Shown: positions 35,143 through 42,686 of the stretch, in pieces
Position numbering within the stretch: the stretch's first letter is position 1
Layout of the letters: the number at the start of each line of letters is the position of its first letter
From: Ruminococcus sp.
Lineage (GTDB): Bacteria; Bacillota; Clostridia; Lachnospirales; Lachnospiraceae
Reading direction: 5' to 3'
Assembly: GCA_023663085.1 (NCBI GenBank)
Contig: JAMPIB010000029.1
Span: forward strand, 1 to 43,045
DNA length: 43,045 nt
The notes under the pieces: generated by a model
Seen by the model: only the letters and a program-made list of their open reading frames with translations
Told to the model about the DNA's origin: nothing
The model's database searches: none
Program-made: the position numbers and the translations under genes

Positions 35143-35171
35143 TTTTCTTTTTAAGCAGAATGCGGTATAAT
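35143..35171 (+). promoter_or_regulatory. candidate promoter of fba
   Basis: A perfect TATAAT lies at 35166-35171; the -35 at 17 bases distance (TTTCTT at 35143-35148) is poor. The leader to the ATG at 35232 would be about 55 bases. Confidence 0.5.
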
Positions 35172-35231
35172 GTCATCAATGAGTTAGGTGGACAGCCTGC
35201 GTATGAAAAAATTATAATGGAGGTAATAAAG

Positions 35232-36095
35232 ATGTTAGTTTCAGCAACAGAAATGCTTCAAAAAGCAGTAGCTGGTCATTATGCAGTAGGCCAGTTCAAT
35301 ATCAACAACCTTGAGTGGACGAAAGCAATCCTTCTTACAGCACAGGAATGCAATTCTCCGGTCATTCTGGGTGTATCTGAAGGCGCCGGCAAGTATATGG
35401 GCGGATATGATGTCGTTATGGGTATGGTAAACGGACTGATCAAAGATCAGAACATCACGGTTCCCGTAGCTGTGCATCTGGATCATGGTTCTTACGATCA
35501 CTGCTACAAATGTATGGAGGCAGGATTCCCTTCCGTTATGTTTGATGGTTCCAAGTATTCTATCGAAGAGAATATTGCAAAGACCAAAGAACTGGTAGAG
35601 GCTGCTCATGCCAAGGGAATTTCCATTGAGGCGGAAGTTGGTTCTATCGGCGGTGAAGAAGACGGCGTCGTAGGTATGGGTGAATGTGCAGATCCCGCTG
35701 AATGTAAGCAGATCGCAGATCTGGGCGTAGATTTTCTGGCAGCAGGTATCGGTAATATCCATGGTAAATATCCTGAAAACTGGAAAGGTTTACAGTTCGA
35801 TGTACTTGCATCCGTTCAGGAGAAGACAGGAACACTTCCGTTAGTTCTTCACGGCGGCACAGGTATTCCGGATGATATGATTAAGAAAGCAATCTCTCTG
35901 GGCGTTGCCAAGATCAATGTTAATACAGAATGCCAGCTGGTATTTGCAGAAGCAACACGTAAATACATCGAGGCAGGCAAGGATCTGGAAGGTAAAGGAT
36001 TCGATCCTCGTAAAGTTCTTGCACCCGGTTACGAAGCTATCAAGGCGAAAGTAAAAGAGAAGATGGAATTATTCGGTTCTGTCGGCAAGGCTTAA
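35232..36095 (+). CDS. fba: class II fructose-bisphosphate aldolase
   Basis: Zinc enzyme of glycolysis that splits fructose-1,6-bisphosphate into two triose phosphates. Zinc and catalytic residues are visible: VAVHLDHGSYDHC (Asp and His), a Glu-rich loop EAEVGSIGGEED, IGNIHGKYPEN (His), and LHGGTGIPDD (His), followed by KINVNTE. Length of 287 residues fits the Bacillus FbaA type; closely related tagatose-bisphosphate aldolases are an alternative. I chose the ATG at 35232 because GGAGGT lies 8 bases upstream; an in-frame ATG at 35160 covers the promoter. Two hairpins follow the gene. Confidence 0.94.
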   Translation: MLVSATEMLQKAVAGHYAVGQFNINNLEWTKAILLTAQECNSPVILGVSEGAGKYMGGYDVVMGMVNGLIKDQNITVPVAVHLDHGSYDHCYKCMEAGFPSVMFDGSKYSIEENIAKTKELVEAAHAKGISIEAEVGSIGGEEDGVVGMGECADPAECKQIADLGVDFLAAGIGNIHGKYPENWKGLQFDVLASVQEKTGTLPLVLHGGTGIPDDMIKKAISLGVAKINVNTECQLVFAEATRKYIEAGKDLEGKGFDPRKVLAPGYEAIKAKVKEKMELFGSVGKA

Positions 36096-36124
36096 TAACA
36101 GTCATAAATAATACACGAATCATA

Positions 36125-36150
36125 GGGTTGCCCATAGCGGCAACCCTTTT
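36125..36150 (+). terminator. fba terminator
   Basis: GGGTTGCC (36125-36132) and GGCAACCC (36139-36146) form a perfect 8-bp stem with a 6-base loop and four T residues. Confidence 0.85.
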
Positions 36151-36178
36151 GATAATAAAATACCCATAAAAAGGGAGG

Positions 36179-36209
36179 ATGCCAGGTAAACTAATTTACC
36201 TGGCATTTA
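36179..36209 (+). terminator. second hairpin, perfect 12-bp stem
   Basis: ATGCCAGGTAAA (36179-36190) pairs perfectly with TTTACCTGGCAT (36195-36206) around CTAA, followed by TTATTAT. It may be a back-up terminator or a separate regulatory palindrome. From 36210 to 36370 I see nothing further. Confidence 0.6.
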
Positions 36210-36390
36210 TTATGAAAAAGTATTAATTAATCTGTCTACTCTGATATGGTCTCTTTTGTGTTATCTTATGATTTAAGTATATGCAAAAGAAATGTCTAAA
36301 GAATGTTTCCAAAGTGAAGTTTCTTTAAATTAAATATGAACAAATTGTGAATGCGGGGAGGGTTGTAAAAGTATAATATTATATAAAAAT

Positions 36391-36466
36391 GGGGATTTTG
36401 CAGAGAAATGTAAATATAAACTTGGGGATTTTGAAAAATTATATAAAAAACAACTTGGGGATTTTG
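36391..36466 (+). repeat. three GGGGATTTTG repeats with exact 33-bp spacing
   Basis: The 10-mer GGGGATTTTG begins at 36391, 36424 and 36457, each step exactly 33 bases, about three helix turns, so all copies face the same side of DNA. The last two share a longer core (ACTTGGGGATTTTG). The spacers are AT-rich and not conserved. A TATAAT at 36372-36377 lies just upstream, so the array may be in the leader of the ATPase gene at 36522. Operator, iteron-like site or RNA element are all possible. Confidence 0.85.
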
Positions 36467-36521
36467 CATAAACGTGATAAAATATGGTTATTATAAGAGG
36501 GATATCATCAGGAGAAGTGCA

Positions 36522-37865
36522 ATGGCCGAGAGAATATTTGATAGAAAGATATATAACCAAATGCTGAACTGGAAAAAAGATAGTGCAGGTAAGACGGCCT
36601 TGCTTATAAAAGGGGCCAGGCGGGTAGGAAAGTCAACGATTGTGGAGCAGTTTGCCAGAAATGAATATAAGACATATATCTTAATTGATTTTTCTAATGT
36701 ATCACAGGAAATCAATGATTTATTTAAGGATATGTCAGATTTAAATTTTTTCTTTTTAAAATTGCAGCTTCTGACGAACAGCGAATTACAGGAACGAAAT
36801 TCCGTAATCGTATTTGACGAAGTTCAGGAACAGCCGTTGGCGAGGCAGGCCATTAAACATCTGGTAAAGGATGGGCGCTATGATTATATTGAAACAGGCT
36901 CATTAATAAGCATTAGAAAAAATGTACAGGGAATCGTGATTCCGAGTGAAGAAACAAGATTAGTCATGCAGCCTATGGATTATGAAGAATTCAGATGGGC
37001 ATTGGGGGATAAAACAACGGCAGGTCTTATAAAAACAGCGTTGGAGAAAAGACAGTCTGTCGGCGACGATACGAATCGGAAATTGATGAGGGATTTCAGG
37101 TTGTATATGCTGATCGGCGGAATGCCGCAGGCAGTAAATGAGTATCTTGATACCAATAATTTCAGAAAAGTGGACCAGGTGAAAAGAAATATCATAGAAT
37201 TGTATGAGGAAGATTTTAGAAAAATCGATCCTGCTGGTAAAGCATCATTATTGTTTGATGCAATCCCGGCAGAGTTAAGTAAAAATTCCTCCAGATATCA
37301 CGTCTCCAGCGTAAGTCCGACAAGCAGGAGTGTAACAGTAGCAGAACTCATCGGGAATATGTTGGACTCCATGACAGTCAATATCGCGTATCATACCGAT
37401 AATCTTTCTGTAGGTATGCCATTGAGTAAAAACCCTAACCGCTATAAACTTTTTCTTGCTGATACGGGATTGTTTGTAACATTGGCTTTTAAAGATAAAG
37501 ACTTTACGGAAAATGTAATATATGAAAAATTGCTTAGTGATAAACTGGATGCCAATCTGGGATATGTATATGAGAATGTAGTGGCACAGATGTTAAAAGC
37601 GTCAGGAAATGAACTTTTTTATTATACGATGCCCAGCGAAACGTCAAATCATTATTATGAAATTGATTTTATTATTTCAAAGAGGGATAAGATAAGTCCT
37701 ATTGAGGTAAAATCCGCTGGTTATAAAACGCATAAGTCATTGGATGTATTTTCGGATAAATTTTCAAACCATATACGGGACAAATATCTGGTTTATACAA
37801 AAGATTTGAAAAAAGATAAGGAGTTATTCATGATACCGATGTATATGGTTCCGTTTTTGGATTAG
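36522..37865 (+). CDS. AAA_14/DUF4143 ATPase
   Basis: A 447-residue P-loop ATPase with a C-terminal DUF4143 domain. Walker A is GARRVGKST (about 33-41), Walker B VIVFDEVQE, and a sensor-like segment ETGSLISI follows. The DUF4143 part (about 190-400) contains a helix-rich region and a restriction-like pattern near its end: YEIDFII, then ISPIEVKSA (D...ExK, about 400-425). The family is widespread in gut anaerobes, often in several copies per genome, and its function is unknown. I chose the ATG at 36522 with AGGAGA 8 bases upstream. The gene is AT-richer than the housekeeping block on its left. Regulation may use the 33-bp repeat array just upstream. A bidirectional terminator follows. Confidence 0.9.
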   Translation: MAERIFDRKIYNQMLNWKKDSAGKTALLIKGARRVGKSTIVEQFARNEYKTYILIDFSNVSQEINDLFKDMSDLNFFFLKLQLLTNSELQERNSVIVFDEVQEQPLARQAIKHLVKDGRYDYIETGSLISIRKNVQGIVIPSEETRLVMQPMDYEEFRWALGDKTTAGLIKTALEKRQSVGDDTNRKLMRDFRLYMLIGGMPQAVNEYLDTNNFRKVDQVKRNIIELYEEDFRKIDPAGKASLLFDAIPAELSKNSSRYHVSSVSPTSRSVTVAELIGNMLDSMTVNIAYHTDNLSVGMPLSKNPNRYKLFLADTGLFVTLAFKDKDFTENVIYEKLLSDKLDANLGYVYENVVAQMLKASGNELFYYTMPSETSNHYYEIDFIISKRDKISPIEVKSAGYKTHKSLDVFSDKFSNHIRDKYLVYTKDLKKDKELFMIPMYMVPFLD

Positions 37866-37874
37866 CGGAGATTA

Positions 37875-37923
37875 AAAAGGTGTATGCCGTATCATATCTT
37901 AGTTGACCGGTCATACACCTTTT
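37875..37923. terminator. bidirectional terminator
   Basis: AAAAGGTGTATG (37875-37886) pairs with CATACACCTTTT (37912-37923) over 12 bp, with a further inner CCG/CGG pair. It serves both the ATPase gene and the convergent cyclophilin gene. Confidence 0.85.
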
Positions 37924-37941
37924 CCTGTACCTTTTTCTGCT

Positions 37942-38472
37942 CTAAAATGCCTTGCAAGTCTCCGGTTCGGGATATTCAACTCCGAAAGTCTCTACGGTGA
38001 CGGTATCAATCACCTGCGGTTCCAGCGGCCGGTCGGAATAATCGGTAGCTGTCTCGGCAATCGCATTGACTACATCCATTCCCTCCGTAACTTTACCAAA
38101 CGCCGCATAAGCGCCGTCTAAGTGCGGTGAATCCTTGTGCATGATGAAGAACTGACTGCCTGCTGAATTGGGGTGCATACTTCTGGCCATAGAGAGAACG
38201 CCTGCGGTATGTTTCAGATCGTTGCCATAGCCGTTCTGCGCAAATTCTCCGCGAATGGCATAACCCGGCCCGCCCATGCCGGTTCCTTCCGGATCGCCGC
38301 CCTGGATCATAAAGTTCTTGATGACTCTGTGGAAAATAAGTCCGTCATAGAAATTCTTCTGGATCAGACTGATAAAATTATTGACAGATATCGGTGCGAT
38401 CTCCGGATACAGTTCAGCCTTGATAACACCGCCGTTTTTCATGGTAAAAGTTACGATTGGATTTTGTGCCAT
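37942..38472 (-). CDS. cyclophilin-type peptidyl-prolyl isomerase
   Basis: Catalyses cis-trans isomerisation of prolyl bonds in protein folding; 176 residues, no signal peptide, so cytoplasmic. The cyclophilin core is complete: NFYDGLIFHRVIKNFMIQGGDPEGTGMGGPGYAIRGEF (catalytic Arg in FHRV), AGVLSMARSMHPNSAGSQFFI (Gln and Phe of the active site) and LDGAYAAFGKV. It ends with a Pro/Glu-rich tail with one Cys. Short single-domain cyclophilins of this kind are common in Clostridia. Divergent from the GNAT gene, convergent with the ATPase gene. A TACAAT at 38512-38507 on the minus strand is a possible -10. Confidence 0.95.
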   Translation of the reverse strand: MAQNPIVTFTMKNGGVIKAELYPEIAPISVNNFISLIQKNFYDGLIFHRVIKNFMIQGGDPEGTGMGGPGYAIRGEFAQNGYGNDLKHTAGVLSMARSMHPNSAGSQFFIMHKDSPHLDGAYAAFGKVTEGMDVVNAIAETATDYSDRPLEPQVIDTVTVETFGVEYPEPETCKAF

Positions 38473-38540
38473 TGTTTTACTTCCTTTCCTGATGATTTAT
38501 GTTAATATTGTATATGAATTATTGAAGAAGGTAAAGAGTG

Positions 38541-39425
38541 ATGTTAAAAAAGATCGTGTTTATTTTAAGAAAAGAAAATGTCCTGACGAAAATAGACGGA
38601 TTGTTGCAAGAACTTGCGGCGCAGGGGATAGAGGTCTGTTTTGTGGAAGGTGAGGATAGTACTGAATGCGGCAGGGATCTTTTGACCGTGGAGGACTGGC
38701 GGGAAGACATACAGGGGAAAGATGGAGAAATTCTTTATATTACAGATTATGCGGAGTGTCAGAAGGAATTGCAGAGCAGGGGTGCTCCGGTGCTGATCTA
38801 TCTGCATGAAAATAATAGAGAAGAGACGTTTTCCTTTGTAGAATACGCGATAGAGAATCTGGAGGAAATTGAATATCGGTCGTTGGAACTGGCCTGGCGG
38901 CGGCTGACAGGAAAGCCGTGGATGATCGTGGAGACTGCGCGGTGTGTGATACGGGAGACGACGATAGAGGATGTGGATAGCTTCTATGAAATTTATAAAG
39001 AGCCATCGATCACGGAATATATGGAGGATCTGTATGCAGACAGGGACGAGGAGATTGCTTATGTAGAGGATTATATAAAAAATGTTTATGGATTCTACGG
39101 ATACGGGATGTGGACGGTTCTGGAAAAGGAAAGCGGAAGAGTGATCGGGAGAGCAGGACTTACCCTGCGGGAAGGATATGATATGCCGGAACTTGGCTTT
39201 GTGATAGGCGTGCCGTGGCAGGGACAGGGTTATGCGCTGGAAGTCTGTCGGGCAATCCTTAAATATGGAAAAGAAGAACTGGCTTTTACCACTTTTCAGG
39301 CAATGGTCATGAGCGGGAATCATAAGTCGGAGGCACTCTGTCAGAAGCTGGGTTTTGCATATCGGGAAACGGTGGAGATAGAAGGGGATGAGTATGTGAG
39401 GATGGTGCTGGAAACAGGAAAATAG
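38541..39425 (+). CDS. GNAT acetyltransferase with an N-terminal extra domain
   Basis: A 294-residue protein. The C-terminal 165 residues (from about 130) are a RimJ/RimL-like GNAT domain: ARCVIRETTIEDVDSFYEIY, GMWTVLEKESGRVIGRAGLTLREG, and the acetyl-CoA loop VIGVPWQGQGYALEVCRAIL, then MSGNHKSEALCQKLGF. The first roughly 125 residues resemble a shortened HAD-like alpha/beta fold (ILYITDYAECQKELQSRGAPVLIYLHENN), without the HAD catalytic DxD motif. This fusion seems common in Lachnospiraceae (from memory). Substrate unknown. The ATG at 38541 follows a GTG; GAAGG lies about 10 bases upstream. Confidence 0.85.
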   Translation: MLKKIVFILRKENVLTKIDGLLQELAAQGIEVCFVEGEDSTECGRDLLTVEDWREDIQGKDGEILYITDYAECQKELQSRGAPVLIYLHENNREETFSFVEYAIENLEEIEYRSLELAWRRLTGKPWMIVETARCVIRETTIEDVDSFYEIYKEPSITEYMEDLYADRDEEIAYVEDYIKNVYGFYGYGMWTVLEKESGRVIGRAGLTLREGYDMPELGFVIGVPWQGQGYALEVCRAILKYGKEELAFTTFQAMVMSGNHKSEALCQKLGFAYRETVEIEGDEYVRMVLETGK

Positions 39426-39486
39426 GCGGAGTGCAGTCAAGGGCAGCAGATAGGATTATAAAGCGAAATAAGATATTTTCGCCATC

Positions 39487-39503
39487 CTCAACCTGCGGTT
39501 GAG
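39487..39503. repeat. short inverted repeat
   Basis: CTCAACC (39487-39493) and GGTTGAG (39497-39503) form a 7-bp stem with a 3-base loop, without a T-run. It lies about 90 bases before the ABC exporter gene. No function assigned. Confidence 0.4.
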
Positions 39504-39520
39504 CTACCATAAACCAATAG

Positions 39521-39549
39521 TTGCTTGTTCTGCCGACTATATTTATTTA
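39521..39549 (+). promoter_or_regulatory. candidate promoter of the orphan ABC exporter
   Basis: TTGCTT at 39521-39526 and TATTTA at 39544-39549 with 17-base spacing. Moderate match only. Confidence 0.35.
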
Positions 39550-39593
39550 TGATATGGATAACAAATATAGTATAACAGAACGGGGGACTTCCA

Positions 39594-41165
39594 ATGAGAA
39601 CAAAAGAATTAAAAAAATATCCGTTTCAGATTATTTTAATGGCAGTAACATTTGTTATCAACATGTTACTGCCGTTGTTATTCAGCTATCTGATAGATGA
39701 TATTCTCATAAGCAGGGACTTTGGTATGTTGTTGCAATGGCTTGTGATGGCTTTTGCGGTTGCGGTGATCAGTATGGTAATGAAGTTTTTCTTTACCAAT
39801 TATAATCCGGTCAAGATTGGCATAAAGAACAGCTTTACGTTACAGAAAAGTGCTTTGAGAAACATTATGAATATGAATCAGACCATCTATTCTAAAAAGG
39901 ATAAAGGTTATTATTATAATCTATGTGAAAACAGTACAGGGGCCTATGGCGATCTGCATGAGGAACTGCATCTGAATATGTACGCGAATCTTATTTATAT
40001 TGCGGGAATGCTGGCATTTATTACTTATATTAATTGGGCGTTCGGGGTATTTTTTGTGATCTACGGGATTGTTCTGGTCATCATTTCCTTAAACAGTTCC
40101 AGGCCGCTTTATCATATGAACAGGGACATCATGGCGGTGCAGGATGTTTATTTGATGGACATGCGTAACATCATTGAAAATAAGAGCAATATCAACGCGC
40201 TGCATACAGAAGAGTTTTTTCATAACAAATTTGCCTGCTCTACGACAAGCTACGAAAAATATATTCTGCGATACCAGTTTTTTAATTACTTATGCAATTC
40301 ACTTCCCGAAATAGTGAGCCAGATCTGCAATGTAGCCTTTCTGTTTGTGGCGGCGGGTCTTGTTATGAAAGGAGAGATCACGGCGGGTATTCTGGTCATG
40401 GGATATCAGTACATGGGATATTTTGCGACGCCGATCGCGACGGTCTGCTCCATTGCCATGCGCTATCGTTCTAATAAAGTGCATATCGAGCGTGTGGACG
40501 AACTGGAGGAAGACGCGGCTGTGGCCAGAGAGAATACGGATTTTAAGAAAGAAAACGACCTGCTTTTGAAAGCGGAGGATTTTGATTTTTATAAAGGCGA
40601 AGAGAAAGAAGACTTTTTATATCATATAGATAAACTGGAACTAAAAAAGAACGGACTTTACGTCATCAAGGGAGAGAACGGCAGCGGAAAGAGTATGCTG
40701 CTCAATCTGATGCTCGGTAATGTCAGCGCGAAAAATTCTAAAGGGTATCTGTCCGTTTCCAAAGATATGGATGCGGCGGCGATGTTGACATATCCCTTTT
40801 TTGCAATAAACGGCAGCTTTGCGGATAATCTGTATGGTATTGAGGAGAAGAAGGAACTTGGCGAACTATTGCGGGTTGATTTTGTGGAAAAAGAGATCAC
40901 AGCCAATCCGGTCAATCTAAGTTACGGGCAGCAGCAGAAGCTGGCCTTGATGCGGGTATTCGGGACGGATGCGCCGATTCTTTTTCTGGACGAACCGTTA
41001 TCGAATCTGGATGTGGAGACACAGCAGGAAGTTGTGCATTATATCGCGGAATTAAAAGGGAAAAAGAGCATTCTGGCCGTTATGCACAGCGACGAACTGG
41101 ATGAGATCGCGGATGGAGTTGTGGAGATACGGGATGGCAGGATTTTGGAAAGGGATTTACCGTGA
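39594..41165 (+). CDS. single-chain ABC exporter (membrane plus ATPase)
   Basis: A 523-residue half-transporter with an N-terminal six-helix exporter domain (about 10-300) and a C-terminal ATPase: Walker A GENGSGKS (about 360-367), signature LSYGQQQKLAL (about 442, with Tyr instead of Gly), Walker B ILFLDEPLSNLD and switch His in VMHSDELD. The ATPase domain is shorter than usual and no C39 peptidase domain is attached. It should work as a homodimer, since no second half is nearby. No substrate gene is recognisable next to it; similar stand-alone genes are often peptide exporters. GGGGGA lies about 8 bases before the ATG. Confidence 0.88.
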   Translation: MRTKELKKYPFQIILMAVTFVINMLLPLLFSYLIDDILISRDFGMLLQWLVMAFAVAVISMVMKFFFTNYNPVKIGIKNSFTLQKSALRNIMNMNQTIYSKKDKGYYYNLCENSTGAYGDLHEELHLNMYANLIYIAGMLAFITYINWAFGVFFVIYGIVLVIISLNSSRPLYHMNRDIMAVQDVYLMDMRNIIENKSNINALHTEEFFHNKFACSTTSYEKYILRYQFFNYLCNSLPEIVSQICNVAFLFVAAGLVMKGEITAGILVMGYQYMGYFATPIATVCSIAMRYRSNKVHIERVDELEEDAAVARENTDFKKENDLLLKAEDFDFYKGEEKEDFLYHIDKLELKKNGLYVIKGENGSGKSMLLNLMLGNVSAKNSKGYLSVSKDMDAAAMLTYPFFAINGSFADNLYGIEEKKELGELLRVDFVEKEITANPVNLSYGQQQKLALMRVFGTDAPILFLDEPLSNLDVETQQEVVHYIAELKGKKSILAVMHSDELDEIADGVVEIRDGRILERDLP

Positions 41166-41202
41166 CAAATAAGTAGAAAATAATAATGCACGAGAATTTT
41201 AT

Positions 41203-41388
41203 ATGCAGGAAACCATAAAAGCACAATGGAGCATCAGACAGCTTGAAAGACAGATAAATTCTTTCTTTTATGAAAGATTATTATCCAGTAAGGAAAAAGA
41301 ACAGGTTGCAGCAGAAATTCAGACGTTGACATTTCTCTATCGCCATATCTTGAAGTGCTGTAATGAGAAAAACGCATTAATTCTATAA
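41203..41388 (+). pseudogene. fragment of a YhcG/DUF1016 nuclease gene
   Basis: About 40 residues (ETIKAQWSIRQLERQINSFF, then YERLLSSKEKEQVAAEIQ) match the central signature of YhcG/DUF1016 proteins (NWSvReLeRqI.s..yeRll.s), as I know the family. Intact proteins have roughly 90 residues before and over 150 after this point; here both are missing and the frame ends after 61 codons in unrelated sequence. I read it as a remnant, not a functional small gene. Confidence 0.7.
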
Positions 41389-41532
41389 GTAGAAAAATGC
41401 GATTTCTTTTTATTTTGCGTTGGTTTGCTATACTCAAATACAATGATTTATGATATATTATTTAGAGTAGCGTAGTGATTAAACTTTGCAGAAAATAAAA
41501 TTTTTTTTGGAAACGCACTAAAAGGTAATATT

Positions 41533-41592
41533 ATGGAAAAAACCAAAAAGCAACATCATGTTCCAAGAATGTATGTAAAACGGTTTGGGTAA
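41533..41592 (+). pseudogene. truncated DUF4238 gene start
   Basis: Nineteen codons starting MEKTKKQHHVPRMYVKRFG, then TAA. KKQHhVPr.Y.k.F is the N-terminal hallmark of DUF4238 proteins, normally about 250-350 residues. The rest has been lost; the next remnant starts 5 bases later. AAAGG precedes the ATG. Confidence 0.6.
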
Positions 41593-41597
41593 GCAGT

Positions 41598-41809
41598 ATG
41601 ACTGATAATGAATTTCAAGTATTAATGGGGTTAAAGAAAGTTTTTGTATTAGAAGGTTGTCAATTGCCAAATAACGGTGAAAATGCAACTTATGATTTGA
41701 TATCACTGGAATCAAATACGATAGAAATAATATTCGATTCATGGATATATTTTTTTCATTTTGTGAATACTGCAATATTGATGCAGAAAACATACAGGGT
41801 GTGGTGTGA
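41598..41809 (+). pseudogene. frameshifted, internally deleted partner of the DUF1828 gene
   Basis: The first frame (from ATG 41598) encodes about 46 residues ending ISLESNTIEIIFD near 41738. The sense then continues in another frame, where FMDIFFSFCEYCNIDAENIQGVV runs to a TGA at 41807-41809. Both parts resemble the two ends of a small protein family that I remember as DUF6978, normally about 150-170 residues and directly upstream of DUF1828 genes. The middle is missing and the frames differ, so the gene is broken. Its TGA overlaps the ATG of the next gene (TGATG), the relic of a coupled operon. Confidence 0.65.
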
Positions 41810-42588
41810 TGAAATCTAATACTACGATAGATTTTGGGAAAATATATGTAAATTGGTTAAAACAGAATATAGATCAGTACCCGGTTAATGAATATACATT
41901 TAGAATTACACTGCCCTTTTTGGACAGGAATAATGATTTAGTTGAGATGTATATTATAGATGATAGAGACGGTAGTTATACAATTACTGATGATGGGACA
42001 ACGCTTAGTGATTTGCAATTGTCAGGGTTCGATTATTCATCAAGTGATAGAAGAAAAGGGATATTGCAATCAATAATAACTGCTCATGGTGTGACAAAGA
42101 CAGAAAATGATGAATTGGCTATTAAATGTTCAATGAATGACCTGCCGTTAAAAAAGCATATGCTTGCACAGTGTATTGTAAAGGTAAGTGATATGTTTTC
42201 ACTATCAAGAAATAATGTCCAGTCACTTTTTTTAGAAGATGTACAAAAATTTTTAGATATAAATGAGGTTCGGTATATCGAAAATATTTGTTTGACTGGA
42301 AAAAGTAAGTTGACGACTCATTTTGATTTTGCAATTGCAAGATCAAAAAATTCTTCAGAAAGATTAATTAAAGTTATTAATAATATGAATCTTGATGCGG
42401 CGCGAAATATAATATTTGCGTGGAATGATACTAAAGACATGAGACAAAAAGAAACAAAGTTGTATGCTTTTATTCAGAATGTGGATAAAAAAGTATCTGA
42501 TGATGCTTTGGGAGCATTAAGAGAGTATGGAATTCATCCAGCGTTATGGACAGAGAAGGATAAATATATCGCTGAATTGATAGCATGA
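41809..42588 (+). CDS. DUF1828/DUF1829 protein
   Basis: A 259-residue soluble protein. The N-terminal part (about 30-125: FRITLPFLDRNNDLVEMYIIDDRDGSYTITDDGTTLSDLQLSG) is DUF1828, the C-terminal part (about 165-255: NSSERLIKVINNMNLDAARNIIFAWNDTKD... and ALREYGIHPALWTEKDKYI) is DUF1829. Such proteins occur in prophages and islands and are of unknown function. The gene looks intact although the gene before it is broken; its ATG overlaps that gene's stop by one base, so its translation may now be weak. Strongly AT-rich, a sign of transfer. Confidence 0.85.
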   Translation: MKSNTTIDFGKIYVNWLKQNIDQYPVNEYTFRITLPFLDRNNDLVEMYIIDDRDGSYTITDDGTTLSDLQLSGFDYSSSDRRKGILQSIITAHGVTKTENDELAIKCSMNDLPLKKHMLAQCIVKVSDMFSLSRNNVQSLFLEDVQKFLDINEVRYIENICLTGKSKLTTHFDFAIARSKNSSERLIKVINNMNLDAARNIIFAWNDTKDMRQKETKLYAFIQNVDKKVSDDALGALREYGIHPALWTEKDKYIAELIA

Positions 42589-42686
42589 AATTGGTAAATC
42601 TTGACGCCTTGTTGTATGCATATTTTGTGTATAATAGGGCGTTAATAATGTGGATGAAAACTCTTAGTAGTAATTATTTTTATTTT

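Noticed and set aside
36391-36466. 33-bp repeats considered as a CRISPR array
   Set aside because: Only a 10-base core is conserved, three copies, no typical 23-40 base repeat and no cas genes.
38565-39440. Minus-strand open frame of 291 codons
   Set aside because: Antisense to the GNAT gene, His/Phe/Ser-rich without recognisable domain; the plus-strand protein has a clear acetyltransferase signature.
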